A DNA stretch of 8,345 nucleotides from Gammaproteobacteria bacterium. GTDB lineage: Bacteria > Pseudomonadota > Gammaproteobacteria > S012-40. Both the position numbers and the translations under genes were made by a program. Where the stretch lies: the NCBI GenBank assembly GCA_029879945.1, contig JAOUPJ010000159.1, positions 1 through 8,345 of the forward strand. Reading direction: 5' to 3'. Of the stretch, positions 7,428 through 8,345 are shown piece after piece (the stretch's first letter is position 1; each line of letters begins with the position of its first letter). The notes beneath the pieces were generated by a model, which saw only the letters and a program-made list of their open reading frames with translations, did not search any database and was not told the origin of the DNA.

Positions 7428-8345
7428 CAACACCAAGTCTGCCCAATCGTCTGGTTTTACTCTTCTAGAAATGGCTATAGTTCTTGTTATTGTTTCTTCC
7501 TTGATCGCTGTTGGTTTACCCATGATGAAAACACAGATCGAGCGACACAAATACAATACTGACCTAAACTATCTAAAAGACGTATCCAACGCTCTAATGG
7601 GCTATGCTGCTTCTCGGGGAGGACTCAGCCACTACGGAGAAGACAGTGCGGCGCAAACCATACCCAATACGATTGCTCATACTACATTGGGGCTAAATTC
7701 AGTCAATTCTTATCAAAAACTACTTCACTATGATAGTAACGATTCGATTCGCTTCGTCAATTCTACTGATGCCAATATTGGTCGCAATTTGCTGGACTTT
7801 TGCACTCTTCTACAAACCAAGCTCAACGCTATAGGTGAGGCCCCACAAATTTGTCGATCAGCGAATGGCTGTGACATTACCAACCCCAATGATTTACTCA
7901 GTGTCGCTTATGTGCTAATTAGTCCTGGAAAGAATTACAAACTCGATGATCCGAATACCGATGCAGACCGAATCTATGCCAGCCCAAACAAGTCATACGA
8001 TGCCTCCTATGAAGACAGCGTCACCGCTGTGAGCTTTGATGATTTATATAGCACCTTGAATTGTGCCACTAGGTTAAATCCGGGTGGTGGTGGAGGCGGT
8101 AGCGACGTGGAAGGGGGCGGATTGGATTGTGGTTCCAACCTACCTATTACTATCAGTAATATACATCCTTCTAATCTTCTTATTGCAAGAATATCCGGTA
8201 CAGACTGTTTTTCAATACCACCCGGCTACAATATCAATGTCTGCCCACATGGTGGTTCACAAACTAAAAATGTAAGGTTTTACAACAACAATAATTGCAG
8301 CGGAAATAATGCGCTTTATCATTTAAGTGAATCATCCGATACAAA
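7417..8345 (+). CDS. Modular prepilin with glycine-linked C-terminal cysteine-containing domain (3' end outside window)
   Basis: An open frame of 309 codons that runs off the right edge without a stop. It overlaps the previous gene by 11 bases in another frame. A 13-residue leader ends at G13/F14, followed by FTLLEMAIVLVIVSSLIAVG with mature Glu5 (E18). The pilin domain (14 to about 218) parallels the previous gene: SRGGL after the long helix, then C129 (FC), C146 (IC), C152, a VLISPG strand and C216. A linker of six Gly, then SDVE, then three Gly (223-235) leads to a second, strand-rich region (236-309 and beyond) with C238, C264, C276 and C294 and many Asn and Ser. Pilins with such grafted modules are known as modular pilins, and the added domain is usually carried at the fibre tip for binding. 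A tip adhesin is my inference. The extra module matches no family I recognise, and its end is unseen. Confidence 0.88.
   Translation, partial: MYFSNTKSAQSSGFTLLEMAIVLVIVSSLIAVGLPMMKTQIERHKYNTDLNYLKDVSNALMGYAASRGGLSHYGEDSAAQTIPNTIAHTTLGLNSVNSYQKLLHYDSNDSIRFVNSTDANIGRNLLDFCTLLQTKLNAIGEAPQICRSANGCDITNPNDLLSVAYVLISPGKNYKLDDPNTDADRIYASPNKSYDASYEDSVTAVSFDDLYSTLNCATRLNPGGGGGGSDVEGGGLDCGSNLPITISNIHPSNLLIARISGTDCFSIPPGYNINVCPHGGSQTKNVRFYNNNNCSGNNALYHLSESSDT
8083..8121 (+). repeat. Glycine-rich low-complexity linker coding segment
   Basis: Thirteen codons for Gly6-Ser-Asp-Val-Glu-Gly3 within the last prepilin, the first three Gly codons being an identical GGT triplet repeat. The + strand is strikingly G-rich compared with the AT-rich DNA around it. 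It marks the boundary between the pilin domain, whose fourth conserved cysteine is just before it, and the added C-terminal module. It most likely acts as a flexible hinge. Confidence 0.8.

Noticed and set aside
8083..8121. GGT/GGA/GGC run as a phase-variation repeat or G-quadruplex
   Set aside because: The triplet repeat is only three exact units and in-frame changes would only alter hinge length. A two-tier G-quadruplex is possible on paper but poorly stable and unsupported.
8084..8275. A 63-codon + strand frame with a hydrophobic stretch near the right edge
   Set aside because: It overlaps the modular prepilin in another frame; its Val-rich start is the out-of-frame reading of the glycine-codon run.
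1..8345. CRISPR arrays, tRNA or rRNA genes, insertion sequences, attachment sites
   Set aside because: No regularly spaced repeats, cloverleaf-like segments, transposase motifs or terminal inverted repeats were seen; nearly all bases belong to the genes listed.

Overview
The window reads as chromosomal DNA of a Gram-negative bacterium, most likely a gammaproteobacterium. The basis is the MshE/GspE-type ATPase, the GspF-type platform protein, the short-leader GFTLxE prepilins and moderate-to-low GC. I cannot name the genus from sequence alone. All convincing genes lie on the + strand and coding density is very high.

Region 1 (1-1585) holds the end of an unrecognised gene, then a membrane-bound processive family 2 glycosyltransferase. 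The two overlap by 4 bases, so they are probably one operon. A 147-base gap follows (1586-1732), with a weak AU-only hairpin plus T-run and a weak sigma70-like promoter candidate.

Region 2 (1733 to the right edge) is a tightly packed type IV pilus / type II secretion-like assembly operon. In order it encodes a prepilin that is probably the main subunit, a 505-residue bitopic protein resembling a PilM-PilN or GspL-type fusion, an extension ATPase with an N-terminal MshEN (cyclic di-GMP-binding type) domain, a GspF/PilC inner-membrane platform protein, and two paralogous prepilins. The last prepilin is open at the window edge and carries an extra glycine-linked, cysteine-containing C-terminal module. 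Gene junctions are 1-2 base gaps or 1-11 base overlaps. Only the ATPase has a strong ribosome binding site, so the other genes probably rely on translational coupling.

Expected joint function: the ATPase powers subunit extraction through the GspF-like platform. The PilMN-like protein couples cytoplasmic and periplasmic parts. The first prepilin forms the fibre body, and the two paralogues are candidate minor or tip pilins. No secretin, PilO/PilP, prepilin peptidase or retraction ATPase is in the window, so it covers only the inner-membrane and fibre part of the machine. The unusual points are the PilMN-like fusion, the MshEN domain with one altered motif, the modular last prepilin, and the position next to a polysaccharide synthase. 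This looks like an uncharacterised lineage of the type IV filament superfamily rather than a wholly new kind of system.
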